8,098 bases of DNA from a bacterium (GTDB taxonomy: Bacteria; B130-G9), in the NCBI GenBank assembly GCA_021160245.1, contig JAGHCW010000103.1, positions 1 to 8,098 on the forward strand, in the 5' to 3' direction. The notes under the pieces are model-generated. The model was not told the origin of the DNA, searched no databases, and was given only the letters and a program-made list of their open reading frames with translations. The position numbers were made by a program, and so were the translations under genes. This document shows, piece by piece, positions 1-6,143 of the stretch; position 1 is the first letter of the stretch; each line of letters opens with the position of its first letter.

Positions 1-61
1 GTTTTCGCTTGTCCATGGGCAACAAAGAAGTGGAATGCAATCCCAGGAGCCCAGTATCTTG

Positions 62-78
62 GCTCCCTATAAGGGAGC
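62..78. repeat. Small perfect hairpin
   Basis: GCTCCCT (62-68) and AGGGAGC (72-78) are exact reverse complements around the loop ATA. The sequence after it (GATTTGAA) is only weakly T-rich, so a terminator for a gene to the left is possible but not shown. Confidence 0.35.
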
Positions 79-135
79 GATTTGAATAGCCGTAAGTGTC
101 AACCTGCGGAGTCGGATTACGCCGGAATCCCAACG

Positions 136-148
136 GCCCCAAAGGGGC
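136..148. repeat. Small GC-rich hairpin
   Basis: GCCCC (136-140) and GGGGC (144-148) pair around AAA. No T-run follows on the plus strand, so no function is assigned. Confidence 0.3.
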
Positions 149-296
149 TCGAACAAATCCATCTACAGGGCTATGTTCAGCCTCTCCAGTGCTGAGGAGC
201 TCTTCTGTTCGCGCTTGATCCGTAGGCTTCCGAGGCTGTCTAACAAGTCGGTTTCCGCACAGATGGCATGCGATGGTGCAACGGGACATACTACAT

Positions 297-358
297 GTAG
301 AGGCAGGCCTTGTGTCTGCACAAATATATAGAGGGGCGGAGACAAGGCCTGCCTCTAC
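297..358. repeat. REP/MITE-like inverted repeat
   Basis: The 17-base arm GTAGAGGCAGGCCTTGT (297-313) is the exact reverse complement of ACAAGGCCTGCCTCTAC (342-358), with a 28-base spacer containing the AT-rich core ATATATA. Each arm plus its inner flank is itself imperfectly palindromic: GGCAGGCC pairs loosely with TGTCTGC on the left, and GGGCGGAGACAAGGCCTGCC behaves the same way on the right. Two head-to-head short palindromes are the organisation of paired REP (REPIN/BIME-like) elements or a tiny MITE. Similar GTAGNGGCNGGCC-type motifs are, to my knowledge, common intergenic repeats in some environmental bacteria. No transposase lies nearby, and the copy number in the genome cannot be seen here. 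Confidence 0.65.
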
Positions 359-641
359 GACTCCCTGCCTTCAATCACAGTCACTTCAGGGATATAGGAA
401 GAATCCCTTGAATGAAGCATTTCCGGGAACGAATACGAAAACTCCTCATGAATTTCTTCTTGACTACTAAACTAAGAAGAGCTTAACATCGTGAGAGACA
501 GTCGGGGGCCTTGTGCCGTGTCAAGTCTGGCGGCATGACGCCATCGACTCTGGCGCTTGATGCGAAGAACCTATGACGGGGGGGCACGATTTGCCAGGCC
601 TCCGCAGATGTTGTTTTCTGTTTCATTCAATTCATATTCAC

Positions 642-647
642 GGAGGG
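642..647 (+). promoter_or_regulatory. RBS deciding the CBS gene start
   Basis: GGAGGG lies six bases before the ATG at 654. The in-frame ATG at 648 directly abuts it and the ATG at 573 has no comparable site, so 654 is the best start for the CBS-domain gene. Confidence 0.7.
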
Positions 648-653
648 ATGAGG

Positions 654-1040
654 ATGAAAGCTCAGGATCTCATGACAAAAAAGGTCAAGTTCATCGACGG
701 CTCGGAGTCAGTCGCAACCGCCATCAAAACGATGGTAGCCGAGGGCGTCAGCAGCCTCATAGTTGACCACAGGGGGCCAGAAGACGCTTATGGCATTGTC
801 ACGCGCAAGGACGTGATAACCAAGATCACGGCCACAGGCCTCCCTCCGGAGACCACCAAGGTCGCGGACATAATGAGCAAGCCCCTTGTGTTCGCGTCTC
901 CAGGACTTGAGCATAAGTACGCGGCGAGGCTATTGGCGCAAACCGGATTCAGGCGTTTGCCGGTCTTTGATGGCAAGAACATCATTGGTGTTCTGTCCAA
1001 TAGTGACATCTTCAACGCATTCGCGAAGTCGGTGAAATAA
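654..1040 (+). CDS. Tandem CBS-domain protein
   Basis: This 128-residue protein consists almost entirely of two CBS motifs. The first spans about residues 4-58 and ends in GIVTRKDV. The second spans about 70-125, starts VADIMSKP and ends GVLSNSDIF. Paired CBS domains form a Bateman module that usually binds adenosine nucleotides and acts as a sensor. With no fused effector domain, the protein probably regulates a partner, which cannot be named. There is no signal peptide or membrane segment, so it should be cytosolic. The start at 654 is chosen for its Shine-Dalgarno site; the frame is open back to an ATG at 573, but those extra residues (MTGGHDLPGLRRCC...) do not look like part of the fold. 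It is flanked by about 390 bases of non-coding sequence and a terminator-like hairpin, so it is probably monocistronic. Confidence 0.9.
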   Translation: MKAQDLMTKKVKFIDGSESVATAIKTMVAEGVSSLIVDHRGPEDAYGIVTRKDVITKITATGLPPETTKVADIMSKPLVFASPGLEHKYAARLLAQTGFRRLPVFDGKNIIGVLSNSDIFNAFAKSVK

Positions 1041-1097
1041 CAGTCGATTGGAAGAAAGAGCTCACGAGCTGCGCGGAGCTCCTTCACGAGACAATCT

Positions 1098-1130
1098 GGG
1101 GGAGTGCTAAAGAGGGCATTCCCCCATTTC
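1098..1130 (+). terminator. Terminator-like hairpin after CBS gene
   Basis: GGGGGAGTGC (1098-1107) pairs with GCATTCCCCC (1116-1125). The stem is ten bases long with one G-U wobble and an eight-base loop. ATTTCCTT follows, a short and imperfect U-tract. It lies 57 bases past the CBS stop codon, which suits a Rho-independent terminator of moderate strength. Confidence 0.55.
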
Positions 1131-1434
1131 CTTGAAGCCGAAATCAGGGCCAGAATCAGCGCTGTTCCGAGGCGATTGAGATGGGGATACTATCCCAAAC
1201 AGGCTGCGCAAAGCCCGCTCCCCGGCCCCCTGTCAGACCGTTGATCGTGCAGGCTTCGGGGCCTCATTGGTTTCATCCCGAACATGCGCTTGGGTAAACC
1301 AACCCAAACCTATCATTGCGCATCGCCAACTTGACTTTTCTTGTATCTTTCTCCAGTGTGAATGAAGGCGCGTAAGGCGCGTATATATTGTGCGCCTCAA
1401 TTGATCACGCTCGCTGTAAATTGAGAGGGAGATC
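1126..1434 (+). promoter_or_regulatory. Leader/control region of DUF6600 operon
   Basis: This is non-coding sequence before the DUF6600 gene. It carries a tandem direct repeat of AAGGCGCGT (1365-1373 and 1374-1382) and an inverted repeat AGGCGC (1375-1380)/GCGCCT (1392-1397) around an AT-rich TATATATT core. A second inverted repeat, CTCAATT (1396-1402)/AATTGAG (1419-1425), ends at the ribosome-binding site GAGGGAG (1425-1431). TATATA at 1382-1387 could be a -10 box, with a poor GTGAAT -35 at 1358-1363. If so, the first inverted repeat would be an operator spanning the -10 box. The two inverted repeats overlap at 1396-1397, so their RNA hairpins could not both form fully. A TTGACT at 1331-1336 has no matching -10. 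All of this is inferred from pattern alone. Confidence 0.4.
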
Positions 1435-3066
1435 ATGAAGAAAACACTCCTGCTAGGGATTCTGCTCTGTTTTGTTGCGGTCCCATTCACAATCGGTCAG
1501 CACGCTTTGGCCCAACATCAAGCTCTATCTGAAGTCAAGATAACCACGTCAACCGGCTCAATTCTTGATGGCGATGTTGTCTATTTTCAGCGAGAGAACA
1601 CGGAGTTTCTGCTTCTGGCCGACGCGGATTGTTATGCGTTCGCTTTCTTGGTTTCACCCGATGGGGACGTTCAGCTCGTATTCCCAGACCGGGGCCGTCC
1701 TTTCAACAAACTCTCTGCAAATGAGGCTCTGCGGGCGCCGTCCAGGGATTGTTCCTATCCGGCCGGCGACCAGCTCGGCTGGAGCGCATTCGTTGTCGTC
1801 GCCTCGACTGACGCCTCTTGGGATTACAGCCTCAATCCATATATTCCGCCGGCTATATGGGATTCCACAGATTTCGGGGAATGGAAGCCGGAGCCTTATG
1901 ACAGATTGCATATTCCGCATAGCGTGGAAGAGGGCCGGGTCAAAACAGAGATGCCGACGGGTGAGCTGCGTCTGAGACTGCGCGAGGAGATGAATTCGCG
2001 ACCGGACACCCGCAGCGCCGGTGTCTGCGACAAAATCATCGCGCGCGGGCAAACGCTTGCGCGAGGCGCGGCGTTCACCTCGGCTACGAAGAGGTTTTAT
2101 GTGGCAAGCGTCTTATACGGTGATGCAGTGGGAGATTCCTCCTATGAGTCCGTTGACGATGATAGGTGGTTCGTATTTCACGAGCCGCTCTCGCCTTATG
2201 GCTCGTGGGAATACTTCTCGGGCTGCGGCTACGCGTGGCGGCCTTATAGTGTTGGCAGACGATGGGCGCCATATTACCGCGGTCGCTGGGTCTTCACGAG
2301 TTTCGGCTGGACCTGGGTCTCCGCGGAGCCCTGGGGCTACATAACGTGCCACTATGGCCGGTGGGCTTTCACTTCAGATGGCTGGATTTGGCTGCCGGGC
2401 TACACTTGGGGCCCCGCGTGGGTCGAATGGTACTACTCCGATGGCTATGCGGCCTGGCGACCCGCGCCTCTACGCCCAAAGGTCCGGCGGGCCTTTAGAG
2501 AAAAACTCAAAGAGATCCCCGTCATGGTGATCGAGCGCAAGGATCTGACCATTGAGAGGGTAGAAAGAATCGCCAAGATCGAACGACTCTCGTTCAACGG
2601 CAAGGACTTCATCCTGCCAAACGGCACGCCAATCAAGAGGCTGGCCGGTCCAACTGCCAACCGCCAACTGCCAACTGCCAACATAATGAGCGGGCTATCC
2701 AAAGAAGCTCTCGCTGAACAACGGCGACTCGCCTCGGCCCCAGTCAAGACGTTCAACATAATGGAGTCCTTTTCGGAGGCTCGGGATGCGAATATACTCT
2801 CCAAAATAGAGGCCGACAGGCTGAGATTGGTCAAGCCAACGCTCCGTCTCCCGGCGGCGCGTCCGAGAATTATCGACATGCGGGACAAGCGCATCTTGCG
2901 ACCAGCCAACACCCCAAAGGCGAGGCGGCCCAGCTCGGTCAAGCCAAAACAGAAGACGAAGCCCAAGAAGGCCAAGCCCAAGAGAGCCAAGCCCAAGAGA
3001 GCGAAACCCAAGAAGAAGACAGATAAGAGGGAGCGAAAGAAAGCTGCTCCCAAGGAAACCAGATAG
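1435..3066 (+). CDS. Secreted DUF4384/DUF6600 protein, Lys-rich tail
   Basis: The protein has 543 residues. Residues 1-26 form a Sec signal peptide: MKK, a hydrophobic core, then an ALA/QH cleavage site. About residues 36-135 resemble DUF4384, with SILDGDVVYF and the block LVSPDGDVQLVFP. About 246-345 match DUF6600, an aromatic-rich repeat-like domain with successive PYGSW, YAWRP, GRWVFT, GWTWVS, PWGY, HYGRW, GWIWLPG and PAWVEW motifs. About 350-500 is basic and probably helical. Residues 509-528 are four pentapeptide repeats KPK(K/R)A or close variants, and the C-terminus stays highly basic. DUF4384 and DUF6600 occur in exported proteins of undefined function; a structural or anionic-polymer-binding envelope role is inference. 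A GAGGGAG Shine-Dalgarno site supports the ATG. The stop TAG is immediately followed by the TTG start of the transporter lipoprotein, which suggests co-translation. A heptamer repeat lies inside the gene at 2650-2682. Confidence 0.85.
   Translation: MKKTLLLGILLCFVAVPFTIGQHALAQHQALSEVKITTSTGSILDGDVVYFQRENTEFLLLADADCYAFAFLVSPDGDVQLVFPDRGRPFNKLSANEALRAPSRDCSYPAGDQLGWSAFVVVASTDASWDYSLNPYIPPAIWDSTDFGEWKPEPYDRLHIPHSVEEGRVKTEMPTGELRLRLREEMNSRPDTRSAGVCDKIIARGQTLARGAAFTSATKRFYVASVLYGDAVGDSSYESVDDDRWFVFHEPLSPYGSWEYFSGCGYAWRPYSVGRRWAPYYRGRWVFTSFGWTWVSAEPWGYITCHYGRWAFTSDGWIWLPGYTWGPAWVEWYYSDGYAAWRPAPLRPKVRRAFREKLKEIPVMVIERKDLTIERVERIAKIERLSFNGKDFILPNGTPIKRLAGPTANRQLPTANIMSGLSKEALAEQRRLASAPVKTFNIMESFSEARDANILSKIEADRLRLVKPTLRLPAARPRIIDMRDKRILRPANTPKARRPSSVKPKQKTKPKKAKPKRAKPKRAKPKKKTDKRERKKAAPKETR
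2650..2682 (+). repeat. Heptanucleotide tandem repeat in CDS
   Basis: Four full units of CCAACTG/CCAACCG (starting at 2650, 2657, 2664 and 2671) and a partial CCAAC (2678-2682) lie in frame, encoding PTANRQLPTAN (residues 406-416) of the DUF6600 protein. Seven is not a multiple of three, so gain or loss of one unit would shift the frame before the basic tail. Confidence 0.8.
2959..3018 (+). repeat. 15-bp coding repeat, Lys-Pro-rich
   Basis: Four consecutive 15-base units based on AAGCCCAAGARRGCC (starting at 2959, 2974, 2989 and 3004) encode KPKKA, KPKRA, KPKRA and KPKKK. The last unit has diverged. The unit length preserves the frame, so expansion or contraction would only change the length of the basic tail. 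Confidence 0.8.
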
Positions 3067-3069
3067 TTG
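3052..3069 (+). promoter_or_regulatory. RBS within upstream gene for TTG start
   Basis: AAGGA (3052-3056) in the last codons of the DUF6600 gene lies ten bases before TTG 3067-3069. That TTG follows the upstream stop TAG with no intervening base. The arrangement favours re-initiation by ribosomes finishing the upstream gene. Confidence 0.55.
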
Positions 3070-4644
3070 AGGTCAAGAATCGTAAAAGCCGCGATTGGCC
3101 GCTTGCGATGTTGTGGCATTTTGCTCTCGCTCTTACTTCTCATGCTATCCATATCTCTACAGGGCTGCAGCGACGAGTCTGAGAGTCTCCCACGGGATTC
3201 CATCGTTATAGCCCTGCAATCCAACCCGACATCGCTCGATCCGAGGCTTGCCACCGATGCAATCTCAAGCCGCGTCATCGATCTGATGTTCAATGGTCTC
3301 TTTCGTAGCAATCATCAGGGCTGCCCGGAGCCCGACCTCGTTCAGGACTATGAGATGCCCGATAAGACCACCTATCTGCTGAAACTCAGAAGAGACGTCG
3401 TGTTCCAAAATGGGACGGGCTTCACGGCGAGAGACGTGAAGTTCACGTTGGACTCGATTATAGACCCGAAAACCGGATCGCGAAAACGCGCCTCATACAA
3501 AAACGTTGAGGCGGTCGATGTGATTGACAATTGGACAGTCAAAATCAAGCTCAAAGAGCCGCAGGCGAGCTTTCTCGAGACGTTGAAGATCGGCATTGTT
3601 CCACAAGACTATGCCCGAAGCGTTGGAGATGAATTCGCAAACAAACCTGTAGGAACTGGCCCCTTCAGACTGATTGAATGGCAGAGAGGCAGCAAGCTGA
3701 GGCTTGAACGGCACGATAGCTACTTTCGACAACGCCCCGCGATCCGCATCATCACCTGCAAGATCGTGCCAGACACGTCAACCCGGCTCCTAGAGCTTCA
3801 GAAAGGCTCGGTTGATTTTGTGCAGAATGAAATACCGCCAGAGAGCGTTAGCGCTTTTCGGCAGGACAAGCGATTCAGCGTCCTTTCTGCCCCAAGCAGC
3901 ACATATAAATATATCGGATTCAACATGCGTCATCCTATCCTCTCCAAGAGAAAGGTGAGGCAGGCGATGGCCTACGCGATAAACCGCAAGACCATCGTCG
4001 ATAACCTCCTACTCGGCCAGGCAACGCTCTCATCAGGCCTCCTTGACCCGGGCAACACCTTCTATGAGCCGGATGTTACGAGGTACGAATTCGACCCCCA
4101 GAGGGCGAGGCAGATTCTGGATGAGGCGGGCTACCCACTCGATTCAAAGACGGGCCATCGCTTTGCAGTATCGTTCAAGACATCAAAGGACCAGCGTGCA
4201 AATCAAATCGCCCAGATCGTCCAGCAACAGCTCGACAAGGTTGGCATCAAAATAGAGATAAGATCGCTTGAGTGGGCAACATTTTACAGCGACATCATAA
4301 AGGGTAACTTCCACATCTATTCCCTGAGTTGGGTGGGTATTTCCGACCCAGATTTCTATTTCGACGTCTTCAATTCGCAGAGCTTTCCGCCCAATGGGGC
4401 AAACCGCGGTCATTATTCTAACGCTGAAATAGACAGGTTGACGGAGCTCGGGAGAGTTGAGCTCGACGTCAGTAAAAGGACCGAAACCTATAGCAAGATA
4501 CAGAAGATAATCGCCTCCGACGTGCCCTATATCTCGCTTTGGCACCCCCAGAACATCGCCATAATGACGTCCGAGCTTGAGGGCTTCAGCCTCTATCCCG
4601 CCGGCGATTTCAAATCGTTTGAACGCGCGAGGCTAAAACAATGA
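3067..4644 (+). CDS. Peptide-type ABC substrate-binding lipoprotein
   Basis: This 525-residue protein belongs to solute-binding protein family 5 (SBP_bac_5; the DppA/OppA group), which captures oligopeptides, nickel or related solutes for an ABC importer. The N-terminus is basic (MRSRIVKAAIGRLR), then hydrophobic, with a lipobox LQGC at residues 31-34, so Cys34 should be lipidated and anchor it at the membrane. Family features in order are SNPTSLDPRLATD, FTARDVKFTLDSI, VGTGPFRLIEW, YIGFNMRHPILSKRKVRQAMAYAINR and a C-terminal VPYISLWHP segment. Length and ends look complete. The TTG start is preferred because it is the only nearby initiator that gives a full lipoprotein signal; the first internal Met (residue 26) would remove the basic N-region and most of the hydrophobic core. 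Ligand specificity cannot be read from the sequence. A permease follows after 18 bases. Confidence 0.9.
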   Translation: MRSRIVKAAIGRLRCCGILLSLLLLMLSISLQGCSDESESLPRDSIVIALQSNPTSLDPRLATDAISSRVIDLMFNGLFRSNHQGCPEPDLVQDYEMPDKTTYLLKLRRDVVFQNGTGFTARDVKFTLDSIIDPKTGSRKRASYKNVEAVDVIDNWTVKIKLKEPQASFLETLKIGIVPQDYARSVGDEFANKPVGTGPFRLIEWQRGSKLRLERHDSYFRQRPAIRIITCKIVPDTSTRLLELQKGSVDFVQNEIPPESVSAFRQDKRFSVLSAPSSTYKYIGFNMRHPILSKRKVRQAMAYAINRKTIVDNLLLGQATLSSGLLDPGNTFYEPDVTRYEFDPQRARQILDEAGYPLDSKTGHRFAVSFKTSKDQRANQIAQIVQQQLDKVGIKIEIRSLEWATFYSDIIKGNFHIYSLSWVGISDPDFYFDVFNSQSFPPNGANRGHYSNAEIDRLTELGRVELDVSKRTETYSKIQKIIASDVPYISLWHPQNIAIMTSELEGFSLYPAGDFKSFERARLKQ

Positions 4645-4682
4645 TCCTCGCCACAGCGCGAGATGAAAATATCGACGGTTGA
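4641..4682 (+). CDS. 13-codon mini-ORF between binding protein and permease
   Basis: An ATG at 4641 overlaps the binding-protein stop codon (ATGA) and reads MILATARDENIDG to a TGA at 4680-4682. GAGG (4629-4632) sits eight bases upstream, a better Shine-Dalgarno site than any in front of the permease. Its stop is one base from ATG 4684, an in-frame Met (residue 8) of the permease. It may be a translational relay rather than a functional peptide, and it could be chance. Confidence 0.3.
   Translation: MILATARDENIDG
4647..4662 (+). promoter_or_regulatory. Intercistronic hairpin before permease ATG
   Basis: CTCGC (4647-4651) pairs with GCGAG (4658-4662) around a six-base loop and ends directly before ATG 4663. 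It could restrain initiation there or stabilise the upstream message. The stem has only five base pairs, so it is suggestive at best. Confidence 0.3.
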
Positions 4683-5604
4683 TATGATGTCCCCTGCTAT
4701 ACTGAAAAGACTCATACTCCTTCCAATAACTATCTTCTGCGTCTCCTCTGTCGTATTTTTTCTGATCCACCTCGTCCCCGGCGACCCCGCTGCGCTCATG
4801 CTTGGCGATTCTGCCGAGCCCGGTGATATTGAGGCGCTCCGTGAGCAACTGGGGCTGAACAGGCCCGTAGTCTCGCAATACGCGTCATACCTTTGGGGAC
4901 TTGTGCATTTGGATTTGGGCAAGTCGATATGGACGAAAGAGCCGGTAATGCAGAGAATAGCGGACCGTTACCCCGCGACGCTGACGCTCGCCGGCGCTGC
5001 AATGGCCTTCGCCATCATGTTTGCCATTCCCATTGGGATGATCTCCGCCGCCAGACAAGACAGCCTCGTTGACCGGGGCTCGATGTTTATCGCGGTCTTC
5101 GGCGTATCCATACCGAACTTCTTTCTTGGGCCACTGCTAATCATCGTTTTCTCGATATGGCTCGATCTATTGCCCGTATCCGGGCGCGGTTCCATTCTTC
5201 ACCTTATACTCCCGGCGGTGACTCTTGGGCTTGGTATGTCGGCAATTCTGGCGAGGATGACAAGGGCCTCGATGATCGAGGCGCTGGGTTCAGGCTACGT
5301 CAGGACGGCCCGCGCAAAAGGTCTTCCAGAGCGCACGGTGCTTGTGAAGCATGCGCTTAGAAACGCGCTGACGCCGGTCGTTACTATCCTCGGTCTTCAG
5401 GCGGGCGCGCTTCTGACCGGGGCGATCATCACGGAGACGATCTTCTCGTGGGAGGGCATCGGCTCTTTGATGGTGCGCTCGATCGCGCTCAGGGACTACC
5501 CCCAAGTGCAGGGGTGCGTCCTCGTCATCGCGATAACATACGTGCTGGCAAACCTGATGACGGATATTATGTACTCATTCCTCGACCCCAGAATCAGAAC
5601 CTGA
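4663..5604 (+). CDS. DppB/OppB-type ABC permease
   Basis: This 313-residue inner-membrane permease belongs to the binding-protein-dependent transport family (BPD_transp_1) and would form half of the channel of a peptide-type importer. The N-terminal segment LKRLILLPITIFCVSSVVFFLIHLVPGDP is the family hallmark; about six membrane spans follow, near residues 15-37, 106-128, 140-166, 181-199, 236-258 and 283-305. The cytoplasmic EAA-like loop that contacts the ATPase spans about 205-240 (SGYVRTARAKGLPERTVLVKHALRNAL). The protein ends with the usual DPRIR. Its length is normal and it appears intact. The start is uncertain: ATG 4663 has only a weak site and abuts a hairpin, while ATG 4684 or 4687 (residues 8-9) would give a more typical N-terminus. 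The partner permease (DppC type) and ATPases do not follow, which is unusual for this family. Confidence 0.92.
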   Translation: MKISTVDMMSPAILKRLILLPITIFCVSSVVFFLIHLVPGDPAALMLGDSAEPGDIEALREQLGLNRPVVSQYASYLWGLVHLDLGKSIWTKEPVMQRIADRYPATLTLAGAAMAFAIMFAIPIGMISAARQDSLVDRGSMFIAVFGVSIPNFFLGPLLIIVFSIWLDLLPVSGRGSILHLILPAVTLGLGMSAILARMTRASMIEALGSGYVRTARAKGLPERTVLVKHALRNALTPVVTILGLQAGALLTGAIITETIFSWEGIGSLMVRSIALRDYPQVQGCVLVIAITYVLANLMTDIMYSFLDPRIRT

Positions 5605-5747
5605 CGCAACTGCCACCCGCGCCTCGTCCAGACCATTGAATCCTAAGCCTCGAGGTTGTAGGTTGTCCTCTTCCAATTGAATCTTTCGGGCGACATTGAG
5701 GTGGCGGATGGGCGCCAATTCACGAAAATGCAGGGAGTCTTCATATA

Positions 5748-6143
5748 ATGACTACTAGATTGTCGGACAAGGAACTGGTGGAACGCGCAGCAGAGGCGGC
5801 TGGAAACTCGATTTGCCCGTTCTCGGGATTCCGCGTCGGCGCTGCGCTTCTATGTTCCGATGGCCGTCTCTTCTTGGGCTGCAACATCGAGAATATGTCG
5901 CTCTCAATGAGCGTCTGCGCCGAGCAAGTAGCGATGATGAAGGCCCTTTCAGATGGCGCCCGCGACTTTGACAGGATTGCTATATGGGGCGATTCGGAGG
6001 ACTACGTGACGCCATGTGGCAAGTGCCGTCAGCTCCTCTTCGAGTTTGCCCCAAACATCGAGGTGATCATGGCCAACCGGGAAAAAGACTATATCAAGAT
6101 GAAGATCAGGGAACTTCTGCCAATGGCGTTTCAACATAGATAA
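5748..6143 (+). CDS. cdd: Cytidine deaminase, CAEQ variant
   Basis: This 131-residue protein has the length and motifs of the small tetrameric cytidine deaminases, which hydrolyse cytidine and deoxycytidine to uridine and deoxyuridine in pyrimidine salvage. CPFSGFRVGAALL (23-35) opens the fold. GCNIEN (44-49) contributes the ribose-binding Asn and Glu. C57-A58-E59 holds a zinc ligand and the proton-shuttling Glu; P89-C90-G91-K92-C93 holds the other two zinc cysteines. LLPMAF (123-128) is the usual C-terminal motif. Residue 60 is Gln, where most three-Cys enzymes have Arg (CAER), and the family's SYG after ENA is changed to SLS. AGGGAG (5732-5737) lies ten bases before the ATG. The 143-base gap from the permease contains no clear promoter or strong terminator, so cotranscription is possible. 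Confidence 0.95.
   Translation: MTTRLSDKELVERAAEAAGNSICPFSGFRVGAALLCSDGRLFLGCNIENMSLSMSVCAEQVAMMKALSDGARDFDRIAIWGDSEDYVTPCGKCRQLLFEFAPNIEVIMANREKDYIKMKIRELLPMAFQHR

Larger units (their letters stand above)
1..653. other. Gene-free region with palindromic repeats
   Basis: No reading frame here has a credible start, Shine-Dalgarno site or recognisable protein family. The short frames that exist run across the palindrome at 297-358. What can be seen is a 7-bp hairpin at 62-78, a 5-bp hairpin at 136-148 and the large inverted repeat at 297-358. A TTGACT hexamer at 460-465 has no good -10 partner. The first 72 bases could be the tail of an upstream gene, because one frame is open from base 1 to a TAA at 70-72, but nothing in it is recognisable. 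The region reads as intergenic or decayed sequence. Confidence 0.6.

Noticed and set aside
1-16. Possible minus-strand gene start (MDKRK) reading off the left edge
   Set aside because: Only five codons are visible and there is no Shine-Dalgarno site before the ATG, so it cannot be supported.
1-72. Possible C-terminal end of an upstream plus-strand gene
   Set aside because: The frame is open only 23 codons to TAA and is not recognisable; the other frames are equally open over this length.
163-345. 60-codon minus-strand and overlapping 65-codon plus-strand frames in the left region
   Set aside because: Both run into the 297-358 palindrome, lack Shine-Dalgarno sites and show no recognisable protein features.
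460-488. TTGACT-N17-TTAACA as a sigma-70 promoter
   Set aside because: The -10 hexamer matches TATAAT at only two positions and lies about 165 bases from the next start codon.
573-653. N-terminal extension of the CBS protein to ATG 573
   Set aside because: The Shine-Dalgarno site at 642-647 points to 654, and the extension is not part of the CBS fold.
788-1087. 99-codon minus-strand frame opposite the CBS gene
   Set aside because: It is a shadow of a clearly conserved coding region, with no ribosome-binding site or family match.
1224-1263. GGCCCC ... GGGGCC long-range inverted repeat upstream of the DUF6600 gene
   Set aside because: The stem is short, interrupted by a bulge and separated by a long loop. 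It is likely chance in GC-rich sequence.
2445-3311. A 288-codon frame on the minus strand across the DUF6600 gene end and lipoprotein start
   Set aside because: It is antisense to two well-supported genes and is rich in Leu/Gly/Phe runs that mirror the Lys-Pro repeat. It matches no family I recognise.
5605-5747. Remnant of a DppC-type permease after the DppB gene
   Set aside because: I read the frames and saw neither the typical hydrophobic start nor any permease motif. The gap looks simply non-coding.
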